9,711 nucleotides of DNA from Collinsella sp. (lineage in GTDB: Bacteria > Actinomycetota > Coriobacteriia > Coriobacteriales > Coriobacteriaceae): contig JAHHSP010000039.1 in the NCBI GenBank assembly GCA_020025115.1, positions 1 to 9,711 on the forward strand. Reading direction: 5' to 3'. Of this stretch, positions 1-6,390 are shown one piece after another; within the stretch, counting starts at the first letter, position 1; every line of letters begins with the position of its first letter. The translations under genes and the position numbers were made by a program. Under the pieces are notes generated by a model. That model saw nothing but the letters and a program-made list of their open reading frames with translations. It was not told the origin of the DNA and ran no database searches.

Positions 1-22
1 GCTGCGGCCCATTCTTTTAACC

Positions 23-30
23 AAGGGAGA
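23..30 (+). promoter_or_regulatory. Ribosome binding site of gpmI
   Basis: AAGGGAGA lies 7 bases before the ATG at 38 and fixes that start. The remaining bases 1-37 show no gene and no clear promoter, so the promoter of gpmI probably lies to the left of the window. Confidence 0.8.
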
Positions 31-37
31 ATTCACC

Positions 38-1588
38 ATGGCTAACCGCCACCTTCCTGCATTGCTCGTCATCATGGACGGCTTTGGTCTGGCACCTGAG
101 GGTTCCGACAACGCCGTCAGTGCGGCCAACACGCCCTTCATCGATGAGCTGTATGCAAAGTACCCCCACACCACCCTCGGTGCTTCCGGCGAGGATGTCG
201 GCCTGCCCGAGGGCCAGATGGGCAACTCCGAGGTCGGGCACCTCAACATCGGTGCCGGCCGCATCGTCTTCCAGGAGCTCTCTCGCATCAACAACGCCAT
301 CAAGGACGGCTCCCTCAAAGAGAACGAGGTCTTTGTCAAGGTCATGGACGATTGCGCCGCAAATGACAAGACCCTGCACCTCATGGGCCTCATGAGCCCC
401 GGTGGCGTCCACTCCATGCAGAGCCACTGCGAGGCTCTCGTGGCCATGGCCGCCGAGCACGGCGTGAAGACCGTGCGTGTTCACTGCTTCATGGATGGTC
501 GCGACGTCGATCCGCAGTCCGGCGCCGGCTATGTTTCCGAGCTCGCCGCTTTCCTGGCCGGGGTTTCCGAGAAGACCGGTTGCGACGCCCGCATCGCCAC
601 CGTCTCAGGCCGTTATTGGGCCATGGACCGCGACAATCGTTGGGAGCGCATCCAGAATGCCTACGACGTGCTGGTCAACGCCTCTCATGCCGAGGCCGAT
701 CCCGTCGCCGGCATCAAGGCCTTCTACGAGAAGGACCCGCGCGGTGACGAGTTCGTCGACCCGTTCGCCTGCCACAACGAGGGCATCCACGCCGGCGACG
801 CCGTTGTCTTCTTCAACTTCCGTCCGGATCGCGCCCGCCAGATGACCCGCGCCTTCACCGATGCCGACTTCGACGGCTTCGAGCGCGAGAAGATCGAGCT
901 GTCTCATTTTGTGACGATGACCGAGTACGATCCGACCTTCGACGTCGAGGTCGCCTTCCCCAAGACGTTCCCCGAGAACGTGCTTGCAGATGTCATCGCC
1001 GCCAACGGCTTGAAGCAGCTGCATACCGCGGAGACCGAGAAGTACGCGCACGTCACGTTCTTCATGAACGGCGGCATCGAGGAGCCCAAGACCGGTGAGG
1101 AGCGCGTTCTCGTCGCGAGCCCGAAGGTCGCCACCTACGACCTCAAGCCCGAGATGAGCGCCCCCGAGGTCACCGAGAAGCTCGTCGAGGCCATCAACGA
1201 GGATCGCGCCGATTTCTATATCGTGAACTTCGCCAACTGCGACATGGTCGGCCACACCGGTGTGTTCGATGCCGCCGTCAAGGCCGTCGAGGCCGTCGAC
1301 GAGTCCCTCGCCAAGGTCATCCCGGCCATTCAGGCCAAGGGCGGCTTTGCGCTGATCACTGCCGACCACGGCAACGCCGACCACATGTTTGACGAGGTCG
1401 ATGGCGAGAAGAAGCCTTTTACCGCCCATACCACCAACCGCGTGCCGTTCATCGTCGTGAGCGACGCCGCCAAGCTCGTCGGCATCGAGGACGGTCGACT
1501 GTCCGACATCGCCCCGACTATGCTCACCATGGCCGGTCTCGAGCCCAGCGCCGAGATGACGGGCCGCGCCCTCGCGGTCGAGGAGTAG
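38..1588 (+). CDS. gpmI: 2,3-bisphosphoglycerate-independent phosphoglycerate mutase
   Basis: Cytoplasmic glycolytic enzyme that interconverts 3-phosphoglycerate and 2-phosphoglycerate through a phosphoserine intermediate, using two Mn2+ ions. The protein has 516 residues, the usual length of the iPGM family (alkaline phosphatase superfamily). Seen in the sequence: the N-terminal MDGFG metal site (Asp14), the nucleophile loop QMGNSEVGHLN with the catalytic serine at Ser64, GGVHS (His125) and DGRDVDP (153-159) in the inserted transferase domain, GRYWAMDRD (191-199), FNFRPDRARQ (259-268), Lys335, and the C-terminal metal ligands Asp402/His406 in NCDMVGHTG, Asp443/His444 in TADHGNAD and His464. 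Role assignments follow the Bacillus enzyme by family analogy. All expected ligands are present, so it should be active. The usual Pro before the DMVGH motif is Cys here (Cys401). It ends before a strong terminator and appears to be transcribed separately from secG. Confidence 0.97.
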   Translation: MANRHLPALLVIMDGFGLAPEGSDNAVSAANTPFIDELYAKYPHTTLGASGEDVGLPEGQMGNSEVGHLNIGAGRIVFQELSRINNAIKDGSLKENEVFVKVMDDCAANDKTLHLMGLMSPGGVHSMQSHCEALVAMAAEHGVKTVRVHCFMDGRDVDPQSGAGYVSELAAFLAGVSEKTGCDARIATVSGRYWAMDRDNRWERIQNAYDVLVNASHAEADPVAGIKAFYEKDPRGDEFVDPFACHNEGIHAGDAVVFFNFRPDRARQMTRAFTDADFDGFEREKIELSHFVTMTEYDPTFDVEVAFPKTFPENVLADVIAANGLKQLHTAETEKYAHVTFFMNGGIEEPKTGEERVLVASPKVATYDLKPEMSAPEVTEKLVEAINEDRADFYIVNFANCDMVGHTGVFDAAVKAVEAVDESLAKVIPAIQAKGGFALITADHGNADHMFDEVDGEKKPFTAHTTNRVPFIVVSDAAKLVGIEDGRLSDIAPTMLTMAGLEPSAEMTGRALAVEE

Positions 1589-1623
1589 CGGTCGCTGCAT
1601 CTTGGCTGCATCTGCCGCATGGG

Positions 1624-1663
1624 AAGGTCGCTGCCCGTTTGGGGCGGCGGCCTTCTTTTGTTT
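1624..1663 (+). terminator. Intrinsic terminator of gpmI
   Basis: A 13-bp stem (1624-1636 with 1642-1654, two G-U pairs) closes a 5-base GTTTG loop and is followed by a T-rich tail (CTTTTGTTT). It lies 35 bases after the gpmI stop, so gpmI and secG probably form separate transcription units. Confidence 0.88.
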
Positions 1664-1728
1664 CCAGCATCCAGCGCCCGTCCACCAAGGTTAAGGTGAG
1701 TGAAATTTCGCGGAAGGCAGGGGGAGTG

Positions 1729-1737
1729 TGCTACCAT
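1729..1737 (+). promoter_or_regulatory. Possible extended -10 promoter of secG
   Basis: TGC followed by TACCAT (1732-1737) fits an extended -10 element (TGn plus a hexamer matching TATAAT at four of six positions). It lies between the gpmI terminator and the secG ribosome binding site. I see no convincing -35 hexamer upstream. A promoter is expected here because a terminator precedes the gene, but the exact position is tentative. Confidence 0.35.
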
Positions 1738-1775
1738 TGACCGCTGTACGTTTCTCTTGGTTAGAAGGAGTCCTC

Positions 1776-2030
1776 GTGGGTCCGTTGCAGATCGTCCTCT
1801 TCGCCGTGTGGGCGTTGTCCACGCTTTTGCTCATCGCGCTCGTCCTCATGCATTCTGGTAAGGGCACCGGCGTTTCCGACATGATCGCCAGCTCCCTGTA
1901 CAACTCCAGCACCGCCACCGGCGTCATGGAGAAGAACCTCGACAAGCTCACGGTCATCGCGGCTTGCGTGTTCGCCGCCTGCGTCGTTCTGGCGATGTTT
2001 TTCTTCCCGCAGGGCATCGTCGGCCTGTAG
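1776..2030 (+). CDS. secG: Preprotein translocase subunit SecG
   Basis: Small non-essential partner of SecYE in the cytoplasmic membrane that eases SecA-driven protein export. The protein is 84 residues, close to the family norm of about 75-80. Two hydrophobic segments are visible, about residues 5-25 and 57-77, separated by the conserved glycine-rich cytoplasmic loop LMHSGKGTGVSDM (24-36), where SecG proteins typically carry an (Q/S)GKGxG-type motif. The GTG at 1776 is chosen because GAAGGAG (1764-1770) lies 5 bases upstream. An in-frame GTG at 1728 would add 16 residues but has poorer placement and would insert a charged stretch before the first membrane segment. It stands alone between two terminators. 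Glycolytic genes and secG are neighbours in many Gram-positive bacteria, so the pairing with gpmI is familiar. Confidence 0.93.
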   Translation: MGPLQIVLFAVWALSTLLLIALVLMHSGKGTGVSDMIASSLYNSSTATGVMEKNLDKLTVIAACVFAACVVLAMFFFPQGIVGL

Positions 2031-2058
2031 GGGCCTTCGCTCATAAAGCTTTTTTGGG

Positions 2059-2090
2059 ACCCGATCGGCATCGTCCGATCGGGTTTTTTC
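2059..2090 (+). terminator. Intrinsic terminator of secG
   Basis: A perfect 10-bp stem ACCCGATCGG / CCGATCGGGT (2059-2068 with 2075-2084) with a 6-base loop is followed directly by a run of T (2084-2089). It lies 28 bases after the secG stop. Confidence 0.92.
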
Positions 2091-2422
2091 GTTTTGCTCG
2101 GTCCGGGCAATGCCTCATCGGCCCTCATCGGGATTTGCGATATTGGCCAGTGGTCGGTTTTCTCCCGTGAAAGGCATGCCGGGGAGTGCCTTGTGTTACA
2201 CAGTTGAAACATTCTGTCGTGTATTCGGGTTCGCCAGGCTGTCCTTTTATGCACCAAAGCACCGTCTTACCTGCACGCACTCTAACACACTAAAGAATAT
2301 GCTATGAATTAAGCAGAAAACTCGTACTCCATTATGCAAAAGTGCGCTATGGTATTGACCATCGCGCGAAGCCGAACAGCCTAGCGGCATCGCGAAGCGC
2401 AACGGGGCGAGGCAACGTGTTC

Positions 2423-2456
2423 GCACCCCGGTCGCACCAAAGGGGTGCTCAACCGG
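2423..2456 (+). promoter_or_regulatory. Overlapping alternative hairpins in oppA leader
   Basis: Two exclusive folds share the same 3' arm. Fold 1 pairs GCACCCC (2423-2429) with GGGGTGC (2442-2448), 7 bp with a 12-base loop. Fold 2 pairs CCGGT (2428-2432) with ACCGG (2452-2456) and, inside it, GCACC (2434-2438) with GGTGC (2444-2448). The choice arises from a direct repeat TCGCACC at 2421-2427 and 2432-2438. The structure lies about 27 bases before the oppA ribosome binding site, does not cover it, and has no T tract. A regulatory role is inference; it may be only a stabilising 5' structure. Confidence 0.4.
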
Positions 2457-2482
2457 CGCCGCGCTCTGTGAACCTGCACTAC

Positions 2483-2490
2483 AAGGAGGA
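2483..2490 (+). promoter_or_regulatory. Ribosome binding site of oppA
   Basis: AAGGAGGA contains the full AGGAGG core, 5 bases before the ATG at 2495. It excludes the upstream in-frame GTG at 2342 as the start. An out-of-frame ATG at 2490 overlaps the site but is not used by any long reading frame. Confidence 0.9.
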
Positions 2491-2494
2491 TGGC

Positions 2495-4159
2495 ATGGCT
2501 AATTTCAAGTTTTCCCAGCCCGTCATGGGTCGTCGCACCTTCATCGGCGGCGCCCTCGCCACCGGCGCCGTGGCTGCCCTCGCTGGCTGCGGCGGCGGCG
2601 AGAACGGTGGCGGCGACGCTTCCGGCAAGAAGGTCATGAACTACTACCTCTCCGAGCCCGCGTTCATCGATCCGTATAACGCCCAGGAGAACCAGGGCAC
2701 CTCGGTCGTGTTCAACGTGTTCGACGGCCTCATGGAGTGGGATTGGGATTCCGCTTCCGCCGTTCCCTGCTGCGCTGCCGAGGAGCCCGCGGTCTCCGAG
2801 GATGGTCGCGTCTACACCTTCAAGCTCCGTGAGGGCATGAAGTTCCACAACGGCGACCCCGTCGACGCCGAGTCCTTCATCCGCGGTTGGAAGCGCGTCG
2901 CCTCCCCCAAGATGGAGACCCCGTCCGACATCTGCTACCACCTCGCCCCGGTTGCCGGCTACAACGAGTTCCATGAGGGCGGCACTGAGGAGTTCTCCGG
3001 CCTCAAGGCCGTCGATGAGCTGACTCTCGAGGTCACCCTCACCGATCCGATGGCCGACTTCCCGGCTGTCTGCTGCCACCCCGGCCTCGCCCCCGTCCCG
3101 GCTTGCGCCGATGAGGATCCCAAGGCGTTCCTCGAGAAGCCCGTCGGCAACGGCCCGTTCATGATGACCGAGCCCTGGAAGCACAACCAGTACATCTCCC
3201 TGGCCCGCTTCGAGGACTACTACGGTGACAAGCCCAGCCTCGACGGCGTGTACATGTCCATCCAGAAGAACCCGGACACCGCGTTCAACGAGTTCCAGGC
3301 TGGCTCCATCGACTTCGCCTCCATCCCGAGCGGCAAGATCAAGGAGTGCATCGATAAGTACGGCGAGTCCGAGGACGGCTTCACCTCCACCCCCGGCAAG
3401 CAGTGCCTGCTCGGCACCGAGCTCTCCACCTACTTCCTGATCCCGAGCCCGCAAGATCCGTTCCTCGCCGACCCGAAGGTCCGTCGCGCCGTCTCCCTGG
3501 CCATCAACCGCCAGAATATCGTCGACACCCTGTACGAGGGTTCCCGCATGCCGGCTACCTCCATCATGCCGACCTCCATCGACGACTCTCCCGAGAATGT
3601 CTGGGAGGACTGCAAGTACGACCCCGAGGCTGCCGCCAAGCTCCTCGACGAGGCCGGTTACCCCGCAAACGCCGATGGCAAGCGCGATATCGAGATCACG
3701 CTGAACTACAACGGCGACGGTGATCACGGCGACCTCATGTCCGCCGTCCAGCTCGACCTCGAGGCCGTGGGCATCAAGGTCACCCAGGAGACCGTCGAGT
3801 GGGCCACCTACCTGCAGCAGCTCGGCGACAAGAACTTCAGCCTCGGTCGCCTTGGCTGGACCGCCGACTATCCGACCATGGATAACTTCCTGTACCCCAA
3901 CTTCTTCACCGGCGCTGACAACAACTATGAGGAGTACAGCAACCCGGAGATGGACGCCGCCATGTTGGCCGCCCGTCAGATTCAGGATGAGGAGGAGCGC
4001 AAGGCCGCTTGCCGTAAGATCTGCGGCACCATCGGTAAGGACATGCCGGTCATCCCGATCATGTTCTACGCTCACAACTACATCGGCTCCGAGCGCATGA
4101 AGTCCTTCAACTACGACGCTCAGACCAAGCCGCACTTCGAGACCGCGGAACTCGCCTAG
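2495..4159 (+). CDS. oppA: Peptide ABC transporter substrate-binding lipoprotein (OppA-like)
   Basis: Extracytoplasmic receptor of the SBP family 5 (OppA/DppA type) that captures peptides and hands them to OppBC. The protein has 554 residues, normal for the family. The N terminus carries a twin-arginine motif GRRTFIGG (12-19), a hydrophobic stretch and the lipobox LAGC with lipidated Cys32, then a glycine-rich linker. Family hallmarks are FIDPYNAQ (58-64), a segment matching the SBP_bac_5 signature around FHNGDPVDAESF (117-128), PVGNGPF (216-222) and GWTADYPTMDNF (454-465). It is cysteine-rich, with vicinal pairs at 92-93 and 193-194. Codon use is highly biased (almost only AAG for Lys, few GCG for Ala), which suggests high expression. 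A terminator follows, so much of its mRNA is probably monocistronic. Peptide specificity cannot be read from the sequence; a different oligopeptide or dipeptide preference is possible. Confidence 0.93.
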   Translation: MANFKFSQPVMGRRTFIGGALATGAVAALAGCGGGENGGGDASGKKVMNYYLSEPAFIDPYNAQENQGTSVVFNVFDGLMEWDWDSASAVPCCAAEEPAVSEDGRVYTFKLREGMKFHNGDPVDAESFIRGWKRVASPKMETPSDICYHLAPVAGYNEFHEGGTEEFSGLKAVDELTLEVTLTDPMADFPAVCCHPGLAPVPACADEDPKAFLEKPVGNGPFMMTEPWKHNQYISLARFEDYYGDKPSLDGVYMSIQKNPDTAFNEFQAGSIDFASIPSGKIKECIDKYGESEDGFTSTPGKQCLLGTELSTYFLIPSPQDPFLADPKVRRAVSLAINRQNIVDTLYEGSRMPATSIMPTSIDDSPENVWEDCKYDPEAAAKLLDEAGYPANADGKRDIEITLNYNGDGDHGDLMSAVQLDLEAVGIKVTQETVEWATYLQQLGDKNFSLGRLGWTADYPTMDNFLYPNFFTGADNNYEEYSNPEMDAAMLAARQIQDEEERKAACRKICGTIGKDMPVIPIMFYAHNYIGSERMKSFNYDAQTKPHFETAELA

Positions 4160-4194
4160 TCTCGATCGCCCGTAAAGCGAGAAGCGCTATGAAC

Positions 4195-4229
4195 AGCGGG
4201 ACATCGCGCAAGCGGTGTCCCGCTTTTTG
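4195..4229 (+). terminator. Intrinsic terminator between oppA and oppB
   Basis: A 13-bp stem (4195-4207 with 4212-4224, one G-U pair) is capped by a GCAA tetraloop of the stable GNRA class and followed by five T (4224-4228). It lies 35 bases after the oppA stop, inside the transporter locus. It may stop most oppA transcripts and let some read through into oppB. Confidence 0.9.
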
Positions 4230-4260
4230 TGTAACGAGCTTCGGATTTGTATGGAAATGG

Positions 4261-4313
4261 GCCTATAGGCTGCATATCTACGCATAATCCTCGCAGTATT
4301 CAGTGGTAACTGA
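4261..4313. promoter_or_regulatory. Small dyads upstream of oppB promoter
   Basis: The perfect 10-bp palindrome GCCTATAGGC lies at 4261-4270, and the dyad TCAGT-GGTA-ACTGA at 4300-4313, directly before the TATAAT box. The second one occupies the spacer where a -35/-10 regulator could bind. Dyads of this size are expected by chance at a rate of roughly one in a few hundred bases, so operator function is only a possibility. Confidence 0.3.
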
Positions 4314-4315
4314 CG

Positions 4316-4321
4316 TATAAT
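4316..4321 (+). promoter_or_regulatory. -10 box of a probable oppBCDF promoter
   Basis: A perfect TATAAT lies in an AT-rich stretch after the oppA terminator and 65 bases before the oppB start. No hexamer resembling TTGACA is found 15-19 bases upstream; the 17-base position holds GCAGTA. The promoter may therefore be weak or depend on an activator. The predicted transcript would begin near 4328. Confidence 0.6.
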
Positions 4322-4330
4322 CATAATTTA

Positions 4331-4350
4331 TGCTGCATCCTACTGCAGCA
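4331..4350 (+). other. Inverted repeat at the start of the oppB transcript
   Basis: TGCTGCA (4331-4337) and TGCAGCA (4344-4350) form a perfect 7-bp inverted repeat around a 6-base centre, placed just after the predicted transcription start. It could be an operator or a 5' mRNA hairpin. There is no T tract, so it is not a terminator. Confidence 0.4.
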
Positions 4351-4371
4351 AGGTGTAGTGTCCATGAGACT

Positions 4372-4379
4372 AGGGAGGG
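4372..4379 (+). promoter_or_regulatory. Ribosome binding site of oppB
   Basis: AGGGAGGG lies 7 bases before the GTG at 4387. It selects that GTG over an earlier in-frame ATG at 4330, which overlaps the promoter region and has no binding site. Confidence 0.85.
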
Positions 4380-4386
4380 TATCGCT

Positions 4387-5421
4387 GTGCTCAGGTACAT
4401 CCTCAAGCGAATCCTACAGTTCATCCCGGTCTTCCTTGGCGTCACGCTCATTCTGTTCATCATGCAGAATGTCGTGCCCGGCGATCCGATCAAGCTGATC
4501 GCCGGCGAGAAGAAGATGGATCCCCAGACGGAGATGAACATCCGCGCCGCTCACGGCTTGATCGTGACGGACGAGAACGGCAATATCGTCTTCGACGAAG
4601 ACGGTAACACCATCGCCACCCCGATGGTCGACCGTTATTTCAACTACCTCGGCAATCTGCTCCAGGGCGACCTCGGAACTTCTTACCAGAAGGGCCGTGC
4701 GGTCAGGGACATGATCTTCGAGGCATATCCGCACACGGTCCAGATCGCGCTTGTCGCCATCGTGATCGAGACCTTCGTGGGTGTCGGCGCAGGTATCATC
4801 TCGGCGATCAAGCGCTATTCCTTCTGGGATATCCTGGTCACGCTCACCACCTCCATGCTTGTCGCGATGCCCGCGTTTTGGCTTGGCTTGTTGCTGCAGC
4901 TGATCTTCGGCATCTGGCTCAAGGACGCCACGGGTGGCGCGGTCGCGCTCCCGGTCTCCGGCGTGCCCGGCCCGTTCCCGCAGTTCCCCGCGTGGAGCTA
5001 TTACATCCTGCCGGCTGTCACCCTGGCCGCCGTCTCCACCGCGTACACGGCGCGCATCATGCGCTCCCAGCTGGTGGAGGTCATGAACCAGGACTATATT
5101 CGCACCGCCAAGGCCAAGGGCCTGTCCAAGCGCTCGATCATCTTCCATCACGCGCTCAAGAACGCCCTCATCCCGGTCGTCACGTACATCGGCATGGATT
5201 TCGGCGGCATGCTCGCCGGTGCCATCCTGACCGAGACGGTCTTCAACTGGCCCGGTATCGGCCAGATGACCTACGTCGCCATCACCCAGCGCGACTGGCC
5301 CATCGTCATGGGCTCCGTCACCGTCATCGTGTTCGTGGTCATGATCATCAACCTCATTGTCGATGTGAGCTACGCGTTCCTCGATCCGCGTATCCGCCTT
5401 GGCAACAAGAGCGAGAAGTAG
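4387..5421 (+). CDS. oppB: Peptide ABC transporter permease OppB
   Basis: First of two membrane subunits that form the peptide channel in the cytoplasmic membrane. The protein has 344 residues from the GTG start. The N terminus LRYILKRILQFIP leads into the first membrane segment (about 9-29), followed by the typical PGDP (31-34). The conserved NYLGNLLQGDLGTSY lies at 86-100. Five further hydrophobic segments follow, about 118-140, 148-176, 204-222, 260-285 and 306-328. The cytoplasmic EAA loop that docks on the ATPases is DYIRTAKAKGLSKRS (236-250), and the family-typical C terminus YAFLDPRIR lies at 329-337. An acidic insertion of about 18 residues (58-78) with two DE(N/D)GN units sits in the outer loop after the first membrane segment, where most relatives are shorter. 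The gap to oppC is 12 bases, so oppBCDF is one operon. Confidence 0.94.
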   Translation: MLRYILKRILQFIPVFLGVTLILFIMQNVVPGDPIKLIAGEKKMDPQTEMNIRAAHGLIVTDENGNIVFDEDGNTIATPMVDRYFNYLGNLLQGDLGTSYQKGRAVRDMIFEAYPHTVQIALVAIVIETFVGVGAGIISAIKRYSFWDILVTLTTSMLVAMPAFWLGLLLQLIFGIWLKDATGGAVALPVSGVPGPFPQFPAWSYYILPAVTLAAVSTAYTARIMRSQLVEVMNQDYIRTAKAKGLSKRSIIFHHALKNALIPVVTYIGMDFGGMLAGAILTETVFNWPGIGQMTYVAITQRDWPIVMGSVTVIVFVVMIINLIVDVSYAFLDPRIRLGNKSEK

Positions 5422-5433
5422 GAGGGGAGTAGC

Positions 5434-6387
5434 GTGCAATATCCAATGAGCAACATGGGCGACCAGCCCGGTGCCGTCGCGGCGGAGCATCATGCCGTCG
5501 CCGACAAATCCGACAAGCCCACGCGCACCCTTTGGGGTGACGCCTTCAAGCGCCTGAGGAAGAACAAGCTCGCGATGTTCGCCGTCGTATGGCTTCTCGT
5601 CACCATCCTCGTCGCAGTTACCGCCGATCTGTGGGTCCCGCAGGTTCTGGGCGATCCGACCGCGTCCGATACGGCTACCATGGCGGCCAACTCCCGTCTC
5701 GCGCCGTCGCTTGAGCATCCGTTCGGCACCGACACCCTCGGTCGCGACGTGCTCTCGCGCGTCATCTACGGCGCCCGTATCTCCCTGACCGTCGGTATCG
5801 TCGCCACCGGCATCTCCACCATCATCGGCTTGGTGATGGGTGCCATCGCGGCGTATTACGGCGGTATCTGGGATACCATCATCATGCGTCTCGCCGACAC
5901 CTTCCTGGCGTTCCCGTACACTCTGTTCGTCATCGCCATGATCGCGGTCATCGGCAACGGCATCCAGAACGTGTTCTTCGCCATCGGTATCCTCGGCTGG
6001 CCGCAGATTGCGCGCGTGTTCCGCTCCGCGATCCTCTCCGTCAAGGAGAGCGACTACATCGATGCCGCCCGCGCAATGGGCGCGTCCGATGCTCGCATCA
6101 TCGCCCGCCACATCTTCCCCAATTCCGTCGCCTCCATCGTCGTGTACGCGACCATGAACATCGGCGGCGCCATCCTGACCGAGTCCGCCCTGTCCTTCCT
6201 CGGCATGGGCGTCATCCCGCCGGATCCCTCGTGGGGAACTCTGATCCAGGAGGGCCAGAAATTCCTGCAGACCGAGCCCTGGCTCATGATCCTGCCCGGT
6301 CTCGCCATCCTGACCACCGTTCTCGCCTTTACCCTGCTCGGCGATGGTCTGCGTGACGCTCTCGACGTGAAGATGAAGGACGCGTAA
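5434..6387 (+). CDS. oppC: Peptide ABC transporter permease OppC
   Basis: Second membrane subunit of the peptide channel, partner of OppB. The protein has 317 residues. The GTG start is chosen because GGAGG (5421-5425) lies 8 bases upstream; an in-frame ATG at 5446 is 20 bases away from it. A polar cytoplasmic N terminus of about 45 residues precedes the first membrane segment (about 47-66). The OppC/DppC signature HPFGTDTLGRDVLSRVIYG lies at 95-113. The EAA loop DYIDAARAMGASDARI (207-222) contacts an ATPase. Hydrophobic segments lie at about 115-142, 155-196, 232-258 and 283-303, and the C terminus LLGDGLRDALDVK (301-313) is characteristic of the family. Three bases separate its stop from oppD, which indicates translational coupling. 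Confidence 0.95.
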   Translation: MQYPMSNMGDQPGAVAAEHHAVADKSDKPTRTLWGDAFKRLRKNKLAMFAVVWLLVTILVAVTADLWVPQVLGDPTASDTATMAANSRLAPSLEHPFGTDTLGRDVLSRVIYGARISLTVGIVATGISTIIGLVMGAIAAYYGGIWDTIIMRLADTFLAFPYTLFVIAMIAVIGNGIQNVFFAIGILGWPQIARVFRSAILSVKESDYIDAARAMGASDARIIARHIFPNSVASIVVYATMNIGGAILTESALSFLGMGVIPPDPSWGTLIQEGQKFLQTEPWLMILPGLAILTTVLAFTLLGDGLRDALDVKMKDA

Positions 6388-6390
6388 ATC

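Larger units (their letters stand above)
2091..2494. other. Non-coding stretch upstream of oppA
   Basis: About 400 bases without a credible gene. The part around 2210-2350 is clearly richer in A/T than its surroundings and is the likely promoter region of oppA. TATGCT (2298-2303), TATGAA (2303-2308) and TATGGT (2348-2353) resemble -10 boxes, but none has a good -35 hexamer at the right distance, so no promoter is assigned. A short dyad TGTGTTACACA (2192-2202) and the palindrome GGCATGCC (2173-2180) are present and could be operator sites or chance. The 3' part (2360-2494) is GC-rich leader with hairpin potential. I find no T-box specifier sequence and no recognised riboswitch core. Confidence 0.5.

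Noticed and set aside
1728..1775. 16-codon N-terminal extension of secG from a GTG
   Set aside because: SecG normally begins directly before its first membrane segment, and the GTG at 1776 has a much better placed GAAGGAG.
2192..2202. TGTGTTACACA dyad as a CRP/FNR-like site
   Set aside because: The half-sites are only four bases and the spacing is too short for a CRP/FNR-type site; there is no defined promoter nearby to relate it to.
2110..2307. Possible small protein of 65 codons in the oppA upstream gap
   Set aside because: No ribosome binding site, composition changes along the frame with base content, and no membrane or domain pattern.
2355..2360. TTGACC as a -35 box of oppA
   Set aside because: No acceptable -10 hexamer lies 15-19 bases downstream; the region there is GC-rich.
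2342..2494. 51-codon N-terminal extension of oppA from a GTG
   Set aside because: It has no ribosome binding site, would bury the lipoprotein signal inside the protein, and includes the true AGGAGG site as codons.
2381..4135. Antisense open frame of 584 codons over oppA
   Set aside because: Same codon-bias shadow; composition is dominated by Gly, Val, Asp and Leu and no domain is recognisable.
4330..4386. 19-codon N-terminal extension of oppB from an ATG
   Set aside because: It starts within a few bases of the predicted transcription start, lacks a ribosome binding site and adds residues not typical before the first membrane segment of OppB.
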